Positions 10,163-28,107 of a stretch of 64,000 bases of DNA are shown in pieces. The translations under genes and the position numbers were made by a program. This stretch comes from Serinus canaria. Lineage: Eukaryota > Chordata > Aves > Passeriformes > Fringillidae. Position 1 is the stretch's first letter. Every line of letters starts with the position of its first letter. The notes below the pieces were generated by a model that was not told the DNA's origin, did no database searches, and worked only from the letters and a program-made list of their open reading frames with translations. The DNA lies in NCBI RefSeq assembly GCF_022539315.1, contig NC_066314.1, positions 67,131,543-67,195,542 of the forward strand. The letters run 5' to 3'.

Positions 10163-13100
10163 AACAAAACAAAAACCAACCAATTTAATTCATAATGATT
10201 TCTGGTGTAATTCTGCTGGCAATGGGAATGCTGTGGCACAGCACAGTTCATTTCCTAAGGAAGTACACTTTATCAGGCATCTGAATTTGAAAATGGTTTT
10301 GCAGGCTTCCACAGGACATTGAAAATCATCCCACAACTTCCACAGTATATTAGTCTTGTCATGTTATTGCCTTGTACTGGGCTGACATCTGCCCTGCAGT
10401 AGGAGCACAAGAGCTTTTATCCTCAAGGATAGCATTTGGGAGTGGAACTTTTCTTATTTTGATGTGTCACAGCTTTCAAAACCTGTTGCCTCAGGGTACA
10501 AAGAAACACTTTTCCACTGCAGCAGGCACCAGTGGGACAAACCCAGACCCAGGAGCAGTGGGGTTCTGTTTGCAGGGTATTCTTACACCCAGAGCTTCCC
10601 AATAGCAAGTAATTTCTCTCAGCCTCTGGGCTTACTGCTGTGCAGGACCCAGATTCCTGAGGACAGGCTATTGCTCATAATCAGGAGTAATCTGTTCTGT
10701 GCAGGGTGTCAGCATATATAATCTTCCAATACAAGCAGGATGTTAATTTTCTAATACAACCATACAGATCTGGAGTGCCACAATAGAGCTTGCTTTTATA
10801 CATATGCATTAGCTCAAAAAAAGACCTTTGTGGAAGCTAATGCTCCACAGAGCCTCAATAGAAAAGTGAAGCACTTGAGCTCAAAGGGAAAGAGAGCTTA
10901 AAATTATCTGCTTTCATTGAAACAATAACCCACTTGGCATTTTTGCCTTAGCCAGGATTTCCATACATATGGGGGACAGTTCAATTGCTTTTCCACCAAA
11001 GACAGATCAAACAATAAAACAGGATAAACAAAAACTAACAACCTCCACTGGCTTTCCAACTGAAAACAGTGTGTCCTGAAAGTTTTATGAGCAATGGAAG
11101 GTTTCCCTGGCAGCTGAATGGTCAGTGATTTTTCCCTTGGTGCTTTTCTGGCATGGAAATAAATTCCTGAGCAGTTCCTGCAACAATCAGCACAGAAGCC
11201 AGTGGTAAAGGTAAAACTTTTCTTGCAGGTTTGCTGTAGTTGTTGCTGGTTTTCACCTTATGAGAAGATGGGCTCCTTGTGATGTGATGGAACCAAAGTT
11301 CCCATCACATCAGGAACAGTGGGGAGAGCAGTCTGCCAAAAGCTCTGAAACCACTGCTGACTTCAATAGGAAAACTCACAGGATCAACCTTATGTGTCAG
11401 TCTTAGATACTGCTCTCCAACTTATTGCAAGCTAGGTGCTTTTAATATTCCCAGCCAGCTCTAGGTGTGTGTCTAAAGGATAGCAGCATGCCCTTGTGGA
11501 AGAGGAATTTTCTTCCTGCCTCTGATTCTGTGGCAGGCCTTTCCCATGACTTGCCACAGGGAGGGCAAGATTTTTTACTGAATGCTGAAATGCTGGCCTG
11601 TTTTCCCAGCCTGTAAGAAAGCCTGTTGAATAGCAAACCAACCCAATTTTATGTTAGACAGATCCTATTTTAATGCTATTCTGTAGAATCTTATTGTGCC
11701 ACCTTACCAGTTACTGGACAAATGCACCCCATTGCCCCAAAACAGAATCCATGTCACACCAGGACTGCCTTCTCACAGTACTAAAATCTGTAAGATATGG
11801 CCAGAGAAGCTCTTTGCATGTTCTCCAAAGTTTCATATAACCTAGAAGCTTAGTAAAGTCCAGTTCTGTGTTGCTGCTTTTCTGACAGCTTTTACTGGTA
11901 TCCAAAGGTTTTTAGGAGTGCTTTTGAAGATGTGGTTGCTTCTAAGTTAGGATCTTACAATATAAAAGTAGTTGTGACCAGAGAGTTAGATAATGGTCAT
12001 GTTTGATAATGTCCACACCCAGAAAACAACTGTAATATGGCCTTTGTGTCATGCTTGGTGACCTACAAGATTTTTCCAGAGTTGGAATGGTGTGTGAATG
12101 TTAGAATTGTCTGTTGGGTGTACAATTCCACAGAGCCCTCAATCCCTGTTACACAAAACTGTCACATCCTTCACAAAGGATGTGAACATGAACATGGAAC
12201 TTTATCTCTCAGAATGTGGAATATCTCATTACATTTTACTTATGCTGATTATCCAGAGTTTATGTTGATAAAAATCTTTAAATTTCACCACCTTGTCTGT
12301 GTGTTGTGCATAACAATGTAAGGTTGGAGGAGTTCTAGGGAATTTAAAAGATAGCTAGTCAAACAGAGATGTGATTTTTGTGTTTGTTTTTCTAAAAGAC
12401 AAGCTGAGTTACATGGTTCCTGTGATAAAAGCACTCAGTAGTGATCTGAATTGGTTTTCATTAGGCTACTATGCCATAATTTTAATCAAGAGTTTCTCAA
12501 GGCATTCCAGAGTTGGGCACAATTGGAGTCACCCTCCTTCTCCCATAAATAACATAAACCTCCCAGGACACCAGAGCTGCAAGAGATCCATGTTTAAACT
12601 CAGCAGAGAATCTGGCCCACTCTGAACCCATTAAGTGCCAGCTTGGAGTGTCACAGACCCTGTGGCACAATTTCCAGACTATTTCACAGCCCCTAGTGAT
12701 GCCATAAAAGCATTTTTTATGTGACATTGGTAACCCAAGTTCTTAAAAAAAAAATTTAATCATAAGAGTCATTTGAAAAATGTGTTTCAGATTCATGCAT
12801 AATGTTTTCAGAAACATTTATTATACAGTTTATTTCCAAAATTCCATTTCACTCTCTGATTCTACCTCTAAATATAAATCTAATCCTCCTTCCTTGTCCT
12901 CTTCCATATATATAGCACACCCACATGTGATAAAGCCTTCTGCCACAGCAGTAAGGCAAGGTGGAGGGAGGGGGATGAAGGCTGTAGGTAACCTGTGGGA
13001 GCACTGAATGCACTTGGCTGCTGCTCATAATGCTCCAAAGATATAATTATCACATGCATGATGAGTACTACACCTGCTGCATCTCTTTTGTTTAAATAAA

Positions 13101-13185
13101 TAAAAGATTCCAGTGCTCCCTCACTGAGGAGCTATTAACCAGAGAGGTCACCAGAGGATTTCACACTCCCTGTCCATCCCCTTTC

Positions 13186-13230
13186 ATCTCTCTCTCTTTT
13201 TCTCTCTTGCTCTCTCTCCCCCTCTGTCCC
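13186..13230. repeat. CT-rich simple sequence
   Basis: A pyrimidine-only or nearly pyrimidine-only tract built from tctctc and tttctc units inside intron 10. It is far from any exon, and no function is suggested. Confidence 0.8.
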
Positions 13231-14868
13231 TGCCAAACTATTCCTATCAAAATCCTCACCACCTCCTTTCCAGTGCTCAGCTTTCTGCTTCGTTGTGATT
13301 TTTACATCTTTTCACTTCCCCTCTTGGAGCCCTCTTTCCTGTTGCCTGTAAATCTGCTCCATTACAGTCCGTAGGTAGTGATCACCAAGCCAGGATTCTC
13401 AGTGAGAAGCAGGAATAGCTTTAACATTAAGGATGTGTTTTGTAGGTGCTTCACTTGGCATCCTTGTTAGAGCTTGCTTTGTCTCTGCAGCATAATTTAG
13501 CATTCTGCTCTGCCAGTGCATTATTTCTTCTTCCTCAAGAGTCTTGCACGTGTCTGTACCCTCCCTGCTGCCCAGTGTGTGGCCTAGACAGGCTGCCTGT
13601 GACACAGCAGGAATTATTTATTTGGGTATTTGCTGCAAAGGCCCTTTTCTCTTTTTTGGCTCAGCCCATCTGCTGGTGAAAAGTTCCCCTGACTAAAACC
13701 TCTTGCAGATAAGGAACCTGACCTATCACTGATTACTTGTCAGTAACTGATGTCCTCAAGCAGGGGCAGGACAATTGTTAAGGCTGCTACAGTAAGAAGT
13801 GTTAGATGCTTGGAGAATTACATTTTCCCCTCTCTACTAACAGTGAATCCAATTTTAGGGCAGTGCAGTAAGACCTCTGCTGACTGCTGTCAACAATGAC
13901 CCACTTTCCTCTCATAGAGGGAACCTCAAGGAGTGCTTCAACCCAGCAGAAATTCTTTTTCCATAGTCATTCCCCAGAGTTTCATTTCTGCTGCTCCCAA
14001 GTCACCTCTAACTCACAGCATTGTATCCACATACATTTATTTCCCTCTGTGCACCATTATGGATTCACCCAATGACAGCCAAAGTGTTCAAAGGCCTTAC
14101 AGGACATGTGTCAAGCAGAGCAAGGCAGTGGTTTAAAGACTGGGGCCTATTTCTAGCTTTGCCTGTGACTTCTCATAAAGGACTAATGAGATTATGTAGG
14201 TGAATAAATCCAAATGCATGGAATTAAATATTTAAACACATATATAGTGGGAATATGGCCAAATTTTCTGGAATGCTTAATTCTCAAAATGTCATTGCTA
14301 GTAACAGAATCTGTTATTGTACAGACCCATTTGAATGCAAACCGATTTACATAAATAAGAAAGACAAATAAGTGTTAGTATCTAAGTTTGAAAATATTTA
14401 CCATGCACTGTGTTTCCTTCAATTACTGAAAAAAAAGCATTATTTTTACATTATTGTTTCATAATGTGTGTATACATCCTGAAGTGACAGGTGATGTGTG
14501 AAAGCAACAAGTCTGTCTGTATAAAGTCATACATATTTTAATATAAGAAAAAAACAGTGACAAAAATAAAAATAGTCATACTTCAGAAATAAATCTGGTA
14601 GCAGTTGTAGAGTTCACTCATATCTATAGGTGGTAGAATCCCACCATGACTTCTGTTTCATGTGTCCCACCAAAACCCTAGATTTGGTTATTGGGGAGTT
14701 CTAGCCATGCCCAGTGCCTACATTGCCTTAGAACAGATGGAAGGGAAAACAGCATGGGTTAAAAAAATGCATTGAGCTTAACTTTGTTTCTTTCTATTGC
14801 TGTTTTCACAAAAGCCTGGGAGGTGTGGGACAGCTTCAGAGACTCTAATGGCAATTCTTGTCTTTCAG

Positions 14869-14895
14869 GCATCGGATCTCAAAATCAAAATTTAG
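14869..14895 (+). CDS. CACNA1C: CaV1.2 exon 11 (27-nt microexon)
   Basis: The microexon has a good acceptor (cttgtctttcag) and the strongest donor class (AG|gtaagt). It completes the Ala codon of exon 10 and encodes HRISKSKF plus two bases of a Ser codon finished by exon 12. The basic stretch lies at the membrane-proximal end of the I-II loop, leading into IIS1. Without it, LA would join SRYWRR in frame (27 nt), so skipping is possible in principle. It stands isolated, 9.3 kb from exon 10 and 1.9 kb from exon 12. Identity follows from exact continuity with both neighbours. Confidence 0.94.
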   Translation, partial: ASDLKIKI

Positions 14896-16811
14896 GTAAG
14901 TAAAATTGACTTTTGCTTTTCCCCCTTCCTACCATTTTTGCTCTTTTCTGAAGTAGTTTACACCAGCATTGCTGGGATGCAGTGGTGATTCTAGGAGATC
15001 CTGCTAAATATGTCAGATTTTAGTCATAAATTTTTTCTTAGTTTCACACTGAAATAAGGCATAGGGACTACTGACTTTTGAAATACCTATCTATGCTACC
15101 TTTGTATCTCAAACCATAAAATACAAAATCAGAAATAAAAACCCAGTTCAACCACATCATTACACTACATCCATCAACATCAACCCTGTCAGCTCAAGGC
15201 TCTCTTTGTTGAACTTCTCTGCTTTGCTTGATTGTAAAGATTTCAACTGATGAAGTCGGCATCTTACTTGTGAAATTCAGCCTGGGACATGGGGAGCTTC
15301 TCTGGTGGTGTTTGGTTTTCTGTTGGCTCAGAGCTTTTGGAAAAGTGAAGCAATCCTAAGATGGCTATTTCTGGGGCTTCACTGGAGAGGCTGACTGAAC
15401 TCATGGAACTTGGTTGCTAAGGTCCATTTCTACCCTTTTGGCAGGATCTCAGCTGCCTCCATAACCCTGAATTCAAAGTCACGTTTATAAAATACTAAAT
15501 GAATTTTCAGAATAACTAGAGCAAGTTAACTGAGTCCTTCTGCTTACCTAAGGAGCAATGAGTAATGTCAATTTGGGAAGCACATGTGTGACATCCCCAT
15601 GTAAAGAGAGAAAGAAAAGCACAGAAAACACCATACGTTGTCATGTTCATGCACATTTGTGCACGAGTACACACAAAAGCATGTGAGATTGCAAATAGTT
15701 TAATGACAACATTAATGTCTAAGTGTGGTGCCCATTTTAGAAGCTGGGAAGATTATTTCTTGTCCCAAATCTGCTGCAAAACATGCAATGTATTTGTGAT
15801 AGACTGGGTGCCTTTGTAAATTGCATAGGTGAAACACATGAGATTTGACCACCTGTTGTTGCAAAATCCTTGTTCACATTGTGTTCACATGGTCTGGCTT
15901 TAGTTCCTATAGATGAGACCCCTGATCTCAAGCATGGCTCTAGTTTGCCACTGAAAATTATACACAGGGCAAGAGTAGCCAAGAAAAGTTCTTTCTCCTG
16001 TAACGTGGTGCATGTGTGTGTCACTTCAGGCACACACACATATCTATGTAGTATCTATATAAAACTATTAGATTTATTATACAGTGGCAAGTGTTGCCTG
16101 GAAACTGGTTGCTATGCAAGTTAAATTCTGAAGAGTAGGAGGTGTGTAATTAGCTTTAAATATCTTCTGTGGTTAGTAATTACCCTGAGAAATCAGTGAC
16201 ACAAGGGGATGTGTTCATGAAAGGCAAACTTTAAAAACTCTCTTGATTAGCAAATGGTACCCTTAGTTCCAGGCATGAAGGTGAGATGCTGAAGCCCTCT
16301 AAGTTTTGGGATTTTTTCAGAAGTAGCTCTTGTATAGGGCTTACTCCTGAATGTTGCTGAGTGCTGGAAGTGTTCTTTGGATTTTATTTGACCTCACCTC
16401 TCCAAAGACTTAATCCTTCAGCTCCATGTGATTGAGTATCTTTCTATTGACTGTCCTGAGGCTGGGCAAGGTGCCATTGCAGGCCACAAAAATCAAATAC
16501 AAGGAGAATATTTATTTTTGTGGCAACTGAGCTAAAAAATCTCTTGAGCTTTCTGCAGTGGATGCCTTACTCAGATAAAATTATTGCTTGAAGCTCTTGC
16601 AAATTGGTTTAGGACAAACCTTATTCCTATAGCTATAGGAGGGATGTTCACAAGTGTCGACTCAGATGAGAGAGTGTTTCTCAGGGTGAACTTGAGTTAC
16701 TCCCTACCATTCTTGAACAATAAATCAAGACTAGAGTCTCCCTTAACAGAGAGCTGCAATAGCCTAAAGATCCCTCTCTGAAAAGAACTTTCCCTTCTTC
16801 AATTTTTCAAG
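14896..16811 (+). other. CACNA1C: Intron 11
   Basis: Non-coding, 1,916 nt. It contains a small GT/CA inverted repeat near 16010-16040 (tgtgtgtg arm, ten-base loop, cacacaca arm). Nothing else is recognised. Confidence 0.85.
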
Positions 16812-16972
16812 TCGCTACTGGCGCCGATGGAATCGATTCTGCAGAAGGAAGTGCCGTGCTGCTGTCAAGTCCAATGTTTTCTATTGGCTGGTGATCTTCC
16901 TCGTGTTTCTCAACACCCTCACCATTGCCTCTGAGCACTACAACCAGCCAGACTGGCTCACGGAGGTCCAAG
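16812..16972 (+). CDS. CACNA1C: CaV1.2 exon 12 (IIS1)
   Basis: The 161-nt exon begins within Ser (ag|t) and encodes [20 protein letters not shown], then the first transmembrane helix of repeat II ([20 protein letters not shown]) and the S1-S2 extracellular turn [14 protein letters not shown]. The many arginines and lysines before the helix fit the positive-inside rule. It ends CAA G|gtgagg, phase 1. The sequence is nearly identical to mammalian CaV1.2 over the helix; Asp in QPDW is the only difference I noticed from memory. It is constitutive in known vertebrate transcripts. Confidence 0.97.
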
Positions 16973-17773
16973 GTGAGGAGGAGCTGCTGGTTCTGCTTAT
17001 TATGGAGGGTGTCAAAAAAGGGAGCTGAGAGAAGAGATGATGCATTAAACCCCACCGTGTAAAGGGAGTGTGCACAGCTCCAAGCAGTCCTGTGTCTGTG
17101 CAGGATCCTAAAAAATACAATTAACTTATCTGCCTGTGGTGGGAGAAGTTATCAAAAAAATGTAAAAACCTCCTTTCCAGCCAAAGCCGTGCTCCATTGG
17201 GTGTAAGTGAAATCAGGAGCTTATGCTAAAATTATATTTGCAGCAACTGGATTCCCAATTTATGGATAGCTACTGGGAACCCCACATTGTCCAAGGTTTC
17301 CCCCGAAATGGCATTTATGATAAATTATAATTATTAGGGGGGTGATCAAGAGTGATTTGTAAAGTTCTCCTGTCTGCAGAACAACTGAATTCTCTCTGGA
17401 GGTGAGAGCAGCTGAAAAGGCTTAATTAAGCAACAGTAGGTAGCACAGCAGCTCTTCTATTCCCACTCTCCTCTGCAGATGACGGGTGTGAAGGCAGGTT
17501 GTGCAGGAAAGGCGTGTCCCTGCCATTGGAGGTTGTGTAATACATTGCAGCTGGATGTGCAGTACATGAGAATTGCTGCAACTCTCTTGCTAAAACATTT
17601 CTGTGAATGAGATGCCCACGCTTTTCTTTGCTCCCATTCTTTGACCCAAGATATATAAAGTTAACTTTTAAGGCTGATCCTTAAATTGCTTTCTTAGAAG
17701 CAAGGGCCAATGATTAGTTGTGTTGATCTTTTGACTAAGTTTCTTTAATCTGTTTTTTTTTGCTTTCCATGAG
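16973..17773 (+). other. CACNA1C: Intron 12
   Basis: Non-coding, 801 nt. It ends in a T-rich tract and a CATGAG acceptor. No repeats or other genes recognised. Confidence 0.88.
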
Positions 17774-17999
17774 ACACTGCCAATAAGGTGCTGCTAGCTC
17801 TTTTCACGGCAGAGATGCTGCTGAAGATGTACAGCCTTGGGCTCCAGGCCTACTTTGTGTCCCTCTTCAACCGCTTTGACTGTTTCATTGTGTGTGGAGG
17901 CATCCTGGAAACCATCCTGGTGGAGACAAAGATCATGTCACCCCTGGGCATTTCGGTCTTGAGATGTGTGAGACTCCTCAGAATATTTAAAATCACAAG
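17774..17999 (+). CDS. CACNA1C: CaV1.2 exon 13 (IIS2-IIS4)
   Basis: The 226-nt exon encodes IIS2 ([20 protein letters not shown]), IIS3 ([20 protein letters not shown]) and the IIS4 voltage sensor ([17 protein letters not shown]), with positively charged residues every third position. The IIS2 glutamate and IIS3 aspartate are the countercharges expected of a voltage-sensing domain. The exon starts by completing an Asp codon and ends AG|gtactt in phase 2. The S2-S4 block is nearly invariant in L-type channels. Confidence 0.97.
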
Positions 18000-20026
18000 G
18001 TACTTTATTGCTTCTTTGGGGCTGGAGGTGGGCTGCTGCTCGATGCACAACATGTATGGGTACAAGTCACTCACATCCCTGTTTATTTTCACTCTTTCTA
18101 CCACTAAAAGGTAGTGAGAGTGCTAGATTAACAGTCCTCATCTTCTGAAGTCTGTAACAGGGTGAGGAGGGCTGTACAGACTGCACATCTATCCCCACTG
18201 TGAGTGGTGAGGAATCAGGCACAGGCAGCTGGAGGCACCTGACACCACATAAAGTGTTAAACTGAAATCTGGAATAATGTGAACTGAGCTCAGGCTCTTG
18301 CAATTATCTGCAAAAGACAAAGAAAACCAAAACAGCTGATAGCCTTGTGACCTCCTCTGACGCTTTTTGATGACAGAGAGGAGCCTGAAAGGCTTCCAGC
18401 CAAAACAGCATTTGACTGAGGAGCCCATGCCAGCTCCAGCAGACTCAACAGTGACCTGAGTGGGAGACTGTGTCAATACCAGCAGCTGTAGGCAAAGGGT
18501 GTTGCCAGCTATTCCCCTTCCAAGGAGTCCATCACAAAGCAGCAACTTTATGAAGAAACCAGACTTTTTGCTGCTTCCAGTATCTCCTCTTTTCCCTTTT
18601 CATTTTTCCCTCCCTCCCTCTGCATAAAGGCACAGTGATATCTATTAAACAGTCACTGCTTGCTGAGCCAGGTACCTCCAAAACACCAGCTTGGTTTGGC
18701 AGGGCTTTTTCACTTTGAGGGGAGTTTGTAGGAGAGATCAGCTCCAAACTTACTCAGAGCACTTGAAACAAATCCATCCAAGCTCTTGCCCCAAGTAGCA
18801 CAAGGTCTGCCTTTTCCCATATGGGCACAAGCCAACACCTTACAAAAAGCTTGACTGAGGTGGTGAAAGAGTTCTTTTTCTGCCTGCTCAGCCATGAAAA
18901 TGTCCCTACAATTTCTGTAACACTCCCCCCCCTCCCCGAGGAAATTTCTGACAAATTTGAGATAGAAAACACAGCACATGCGAAAAATGAGTCCAAAACT
19001 GGAAGATCATCAAGATGGCTGAGCTGAGAGGCAGAAATAAAGCAACAGACTTGGACTTGTGCATCATACAAGATTTGTCCTTAAAGCTTCTGAGGCTCAG
19101 ATCTCTGGCAGGATGGATGGATCTCGGGGTCAGATGGCAGAGACAGAAATTTGGTTCACAGCCTCAGAGAGAGAGGCCAAAGCAAGCCTACAACTGTTCC
19201 AAAAGGAGGGAAAAGTGTTTGGATGTGTGATCTTAGTAGAGGGAAAAACCTTCCAGAGGAGAACATTCCCTCCCAGAGAGGGGAAACAAGAGTTTCCAGC
19301 AGGAAAGGCATCTTTGCTCTGTCAGAAATAGTGGGGATCTCTGGTCTGGGGATTGTTTTTCCTGGATCTATCCATTCCCAAGTCCCAGGCTTGGTTTCTG
19401 AGGGAAGCAGTAGCTGTTTCAGGCACTGGGTAATCAGATACACCCAGGGCAATGTACCAATAGCTATAAAATATGAGCTTCAACATAGCATCCTGGAGAG
19501 GTCATTGTTTTTTCAAGACATGTCTCCACTCCTACACAAAATATATAAGCTAGCTAAGAGAATTCTCCAATAGAAAGGCAAACACTGAGAGAATATCATT
19601 AAAACTTTAGAAAGCCTGAGCTGGTGGAGTACTCATATATTCCTAAAGCTTCTGGCAGAAATGAGATGATGGAACCAATCAGCAGTAGGACTGGTTACAT
19701 TTGCCTTCACTCTGCAGCACAATTAAAATACAATTTTGCCTGGAAAAAGTGTTACCTGGAATATGTCTCCTGCAATTTGTGCATGGGTCTGTGTGTAAAG
19801 CACAGAGCTAAGGAAGAACTCATGATGCATAATGTATTAATCAGATTTTTCTTTCTTTCTTTCCTGTTCCTAAAAGATTGACAAGTAGGCTGCAGTAGCT
19901 TCAAATTTATATGTTTTGTAATTATTCATAATTTTCTTCATAACTCTTCACTCTGTGGGTGAAGTTCACCCTCATGTGGAAGGCCCTAACACGAGCCTCC
20001 AAAGCAGAATTTTAGGATCACTCATG

Positions 20027-20195
20027 CCTTACTGCAGGACAGAATACTTTGGCATTAAAGCCAAACTTTTACCTTCTCTAGTAAATTATATTTTTCTATT
20101 GTTCACTATTGTCCTTACTGCAGGACAAAATACTTTGACTTTCAATCCAAACTTTTACCTTCTCTATTAAATTACACATTTTTTTATTGTTCACT
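20027..20195. repeat. 86-bp tandem duplication (2 copies)
   Basis: Two adjacent copies start with ccttactgcaggaca and end with attgttcact. The second starts at 20113. They differ at scattered positions, so the duplication is not recent. Confidence 0.85.
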
Positions 20196-20320
20196 CAGCT
20201 CTAAATGCAATGAGAATTTATTAATGACATTATCAGCACTGCTGGAATACCCTACCTGGGTGCAATGATAATTCAGAAAGATACAACACAGGAAATCTGG
20301 GAGGGGCAGGAGGAAGTATA

Positions 20321-20411
20321 GAATTATTTGGTTTATATCAAACAATTATATAGAATTATTATTGTTTTATATCAAACAATAATTATAGAATTATTTGTTT
20401 CATATCAAACA
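20321..20411. repeat. AT-rich tandem repeat, about 32-35 bp unit, 3 copies
   Basis: The unit begins gaattatt and contains tatatcaaacaa. Three copies with small length differences lie next to one another. It is probably a minisatellite that has drifted. Confidence 0.8.
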
Positions 20412-23400
20412 TACATTCATGGGCATATGGGGGCATACAGTGGAGGTGGGAATAGTGCTAATCTAGGATATGAAAAAGGTACAAAGCAGGAAAATTACTC
20501 TGATGAGAATATATCAGAAGGTAGACTATTCTTTATATATTTACATAAATTTTCATGGTTTCATAGATTTTCATTTATTTACATGGTAAACACCATGTAC
20601 AAACAAATTCTGGGTCATCAAGGTGATGCAATTCTACAAGAAACACAAATATAGCTCAATAATAGAATAGGATCAAATAAAGATACTATCAGATAAACAA
20701 TGCATCATTTCAGAAACACCCTTTAGAATTTCAAGACCAAACATTTCTTCCAAAATTATAAATACATTAGACAAGCAGACAATGTAATCCGTTTTATTCT
20801 CCCTAATTTTTTAAGTGCTGTGCAGAACATCTCACTTTGCTATGAGAAGACAGATTATTTTCTCATTATAAATAATCCTTTACTACTTTATATGCATTAT
20901 AGCCCTTTGTATTTAAAAAATAAATCATATAATTTGTGGCAGCATACAGAAATTTGATGTTTTATACCTAATCCTGCCACTAGGTAAGTCACTGTGAATT
21001 GTAGGGAGGAGAGACAGGGTGCCCCATGTTTTGTACTTGCTGTCAAAAATCACTGTCAAAGTGGTTTTATATGGGATGAACAGGGTGGGAAGTTTCCCAA
21101 TAATGAGTCTGCCAGCTGTTGCTGCTGCTTTAAACCCTGCATCTGTGATTGCCAGAGATGGGCTCCTAAAGCTGTAGGGGAAGGCAAGGGAGAGAGAGGG
21201 GAGGGAAGAGAGCAGAACAGGTTAAGTTCTAACCCAGTTCTGCAATTGATTGCTGTGTGAGATGTTGAACAAACCACTTGACTTCTCTGCATCATTGCTC
21301 CACTTTGAGCAGGGATCACAAGCAGGTCCTGCTCACCTGGGGGTTTGCAGATCCTCGTTCATGGCACCCTCAAGGGCCCAGGATCTGCAGTGGGGGCTGT
21401 TCAGAGGCACATCCATCTCCCCATAAATCTGAGGCAGCAGCACTGCTTTGTCCCGTACTTCCCTCTAAAAGCTGCCTGGCCCAAACCCTCCTATTCCATC
21501 CAACATCCAGTGCTGATTTTTCCTTTGTGGTCAGGTGATGACCAGAGGGGATGAAGTAGTGAAACCCTTTGTCTGGGATTCAGCCATTGCTGACATGAAA
21601 CCCTTGTGTTTTACTGAGTAACCCCAGATCTCACTTTGAGGGAGTTCATGGCAGTCCTGCAGCCACCAAAGGGGACAGATGCTAACCTCAGGTCAGGCTT
21701 CTAGCACCCTGAGATAAGACTATTGTTATTTTCACGTCCTGATCAGTCAAGCAATTCTTATCCTCTTCTTTCTCCTTTTTTTTTTTCCCTGATTGGTTTA
21801 TTTACTTTTCTAGTGGTACTGTGTTTCTAGCTAGCACTAGTACACAGATAAAACAGCACTAATTTTACCACCAGGCCATCTCAGTTAATTGCTTGAAGCT
21901 TGATGCTTATGTAAGAATCTGAATGCCAGGTACTGAGCCATTTGTAAGAAATGCAGAGCTGATAGAAGTCTGCAGGGTTGTGAGCTGAGATAGCAAAGCC
22001 TTTCAGCTTAAACTGAGTCACTGGGACTGTTCAGATTTGTAGCAACTTTACTGCTTCTTAAGGGCACTGCTAGAAAGACCTAGAAAATGTGTGTTCTGGC
22101 TGACATTGGGGAACTTGGAGATATTCTGGAGCCCATCAACCTCTGCTTTAAGAATGCTGAATTCATTTGACTTTCATCGGAATGTATTTTTCCCTTCTCC
22201 TGTGTCACTTTCCCTTCTTTCCAAAGTGTGAAAGTATGTGAGCTGTGAGCATAACTGCAAGCACAGGGAGCTGTTACATTGCACATTCCGTGTGGATATT
22301 TGGTGGCACTGAGCCCACAGCTTCCATGCCCTTACCTTTGCACTGTAGTTTTTCATTGCTCATCTCTTTAATTGCAGTTAAACTTTAAAGCATCCTAGTT
22401 TTCTCTGAAATGCTGAAGCTGGGCTGGAGGGAAAACATCACAGCTCTCTTTGAAGCTCAGTCCTTGGAGATGAACCTGCTGCTGAACTTGAGAGGACACA
22501 GTGGTGTCCCTCTGCAGATCAGATTGCTAATCTTCCTGAAGTGATTGGGCTGCTCAGGCAGTCCTGCCCTCCACAGGACAAGAAAAATACTCTTTCTAGA
22601 TCAATATTTAAAAAATATTAATTTAACTAGGATTTAAAGAACCCTTGTCTCTAATGAGGATGTATACTATCTTCAGGAAAAAATGATGAGTTGAAGGATT
22701 AGACTTCCACAGAAGAGCCAGAGCACCACTCTGCCATCCTTTTTACCTGGAACTTTTGTCTTCATGGTTAGAAACACAGAGTCCTCTGAGTGAAGAAATG
22801 TTCAAAGTTGTGGGCCTTGGGAAAAGGGACTAGAAGGCCTTGGTGGACTCTCAAAGCATGGTGGCAGGCCAGGCAGAAGGCAGAGCCCAGGCAAACATTG
22901 CTGGCTTGCTGACCTGTGAAAGCTGTTGGGGCTTTGCTAACAATGTGCATCAAAATGAGGTGGTTAGAGGATGGCAGCTGATCTTCAGCCCAGTCTGAAA
23001 GATTTGGCAGCCTCAAAGCACAAAAGAGAAGAACTCATGACCAGCTAAGCAGTAGTTTAGGAGTGATTGAGCAGATGAAAGACCAAAGTGGAAGTTGCTT
23101 CACGGGTGATGTGGTGAATTCTTTAGAATTTTTTTCTAAAGCCTCTTTCCAGCTTGTGACTACTCTGCAGGCTGAGAAAGAATGTAAACTTGCATGCTGC
23201 AGCAAACACGCTGCTGGCATCTCTCTAAACCCTAAAGTGGAACCACCAGGGCAAGAAGATCCTCTCCCTGCATCATATATGAGTCTGAACTGGGCACAAG
23301 CCTGAATACACTGGGAGAAAAGGTCTTAACCATCCTGTCTCTTGAATTAAGCCATTTGAAAATGTTCTGCAGCTTGTTTGAAGGAGTATAGTAGGTTTGA

Positions 23401-23997
23401 AAACCAAAAAACCAAGTGATGGTGTGGTCTTCCAAATGAATGTAGATCTGGAGTTTGCTTTAGGGTCCTTGTAAAAGGAGCACTGATATCTTTCTCATTC
23501 CTCTCAGTCCCAGAGAGCTCAGCAACCTCTCTGTGAGTGAGCCCAAGCACACACTCACACACTCCAAGTCTTGGGCAAGTTTGTATTTGCATCCAAACAG
23601 TTTCCCCATCTGTTCTTGCTAGTTATTATAGGCCATTCTCTGGAGTGAGGTATTCTGGCTGCCACAGCATCTGTGAGTGTTGTAATGAGGTTGGTTCGAA
23701 TGTAACTCACTGAAGCAGCAAGAACTAATCACTGTATATTGATAGAAGATGTGCAGAGCCTTAGATGGAGAGTGCTGTAATAATCTTCTGGGTGTGTGTG
23801 TGGAGTGGGGAGTGGAGGGAATTGTGTATGTACACGTGTGGTAGTAAAATTACTCATTAGCTGCAGTAGGTCTCGTTATCTCAGGGAGGCACATCAATGA
23901 TTCACTGCTTAACAGGGTGTTTGGAAATGCCTGCTTTCCACAGAAGGCAGCCTGCACCAATATCCTGTGCAGTCCATGAGCACCTGTCTCGAACTGA

Positions 23998-28107
<4,110 letters not shown>

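Larger units (their letters stand above)
5595..14868 (+). other. CACNA1C: Intron 10 (9.3 kb)
   Basis: Large intron carrying an antisense LTR (5605-6015), a CR1 LINE (about 6640-7557), a short CR1-like end (about 7872-7925), and a small 20-bp direct repeat (10126-10162). CT-rich simple sequence occurs at 13186-13230. The stretches 8120-13180 and 13240-14860 look unique, and I found no conserved reading frame or splice-bounded exon in them. Confidence 0.85.

Noticed and set aside
16007..16042. GT/CA inverted repeat that could form a hairpin
   Set aside because: The arms are simple dinucleotide sequence; a chance pairing of microsatellite-like runs, too short to call an RNA gene.
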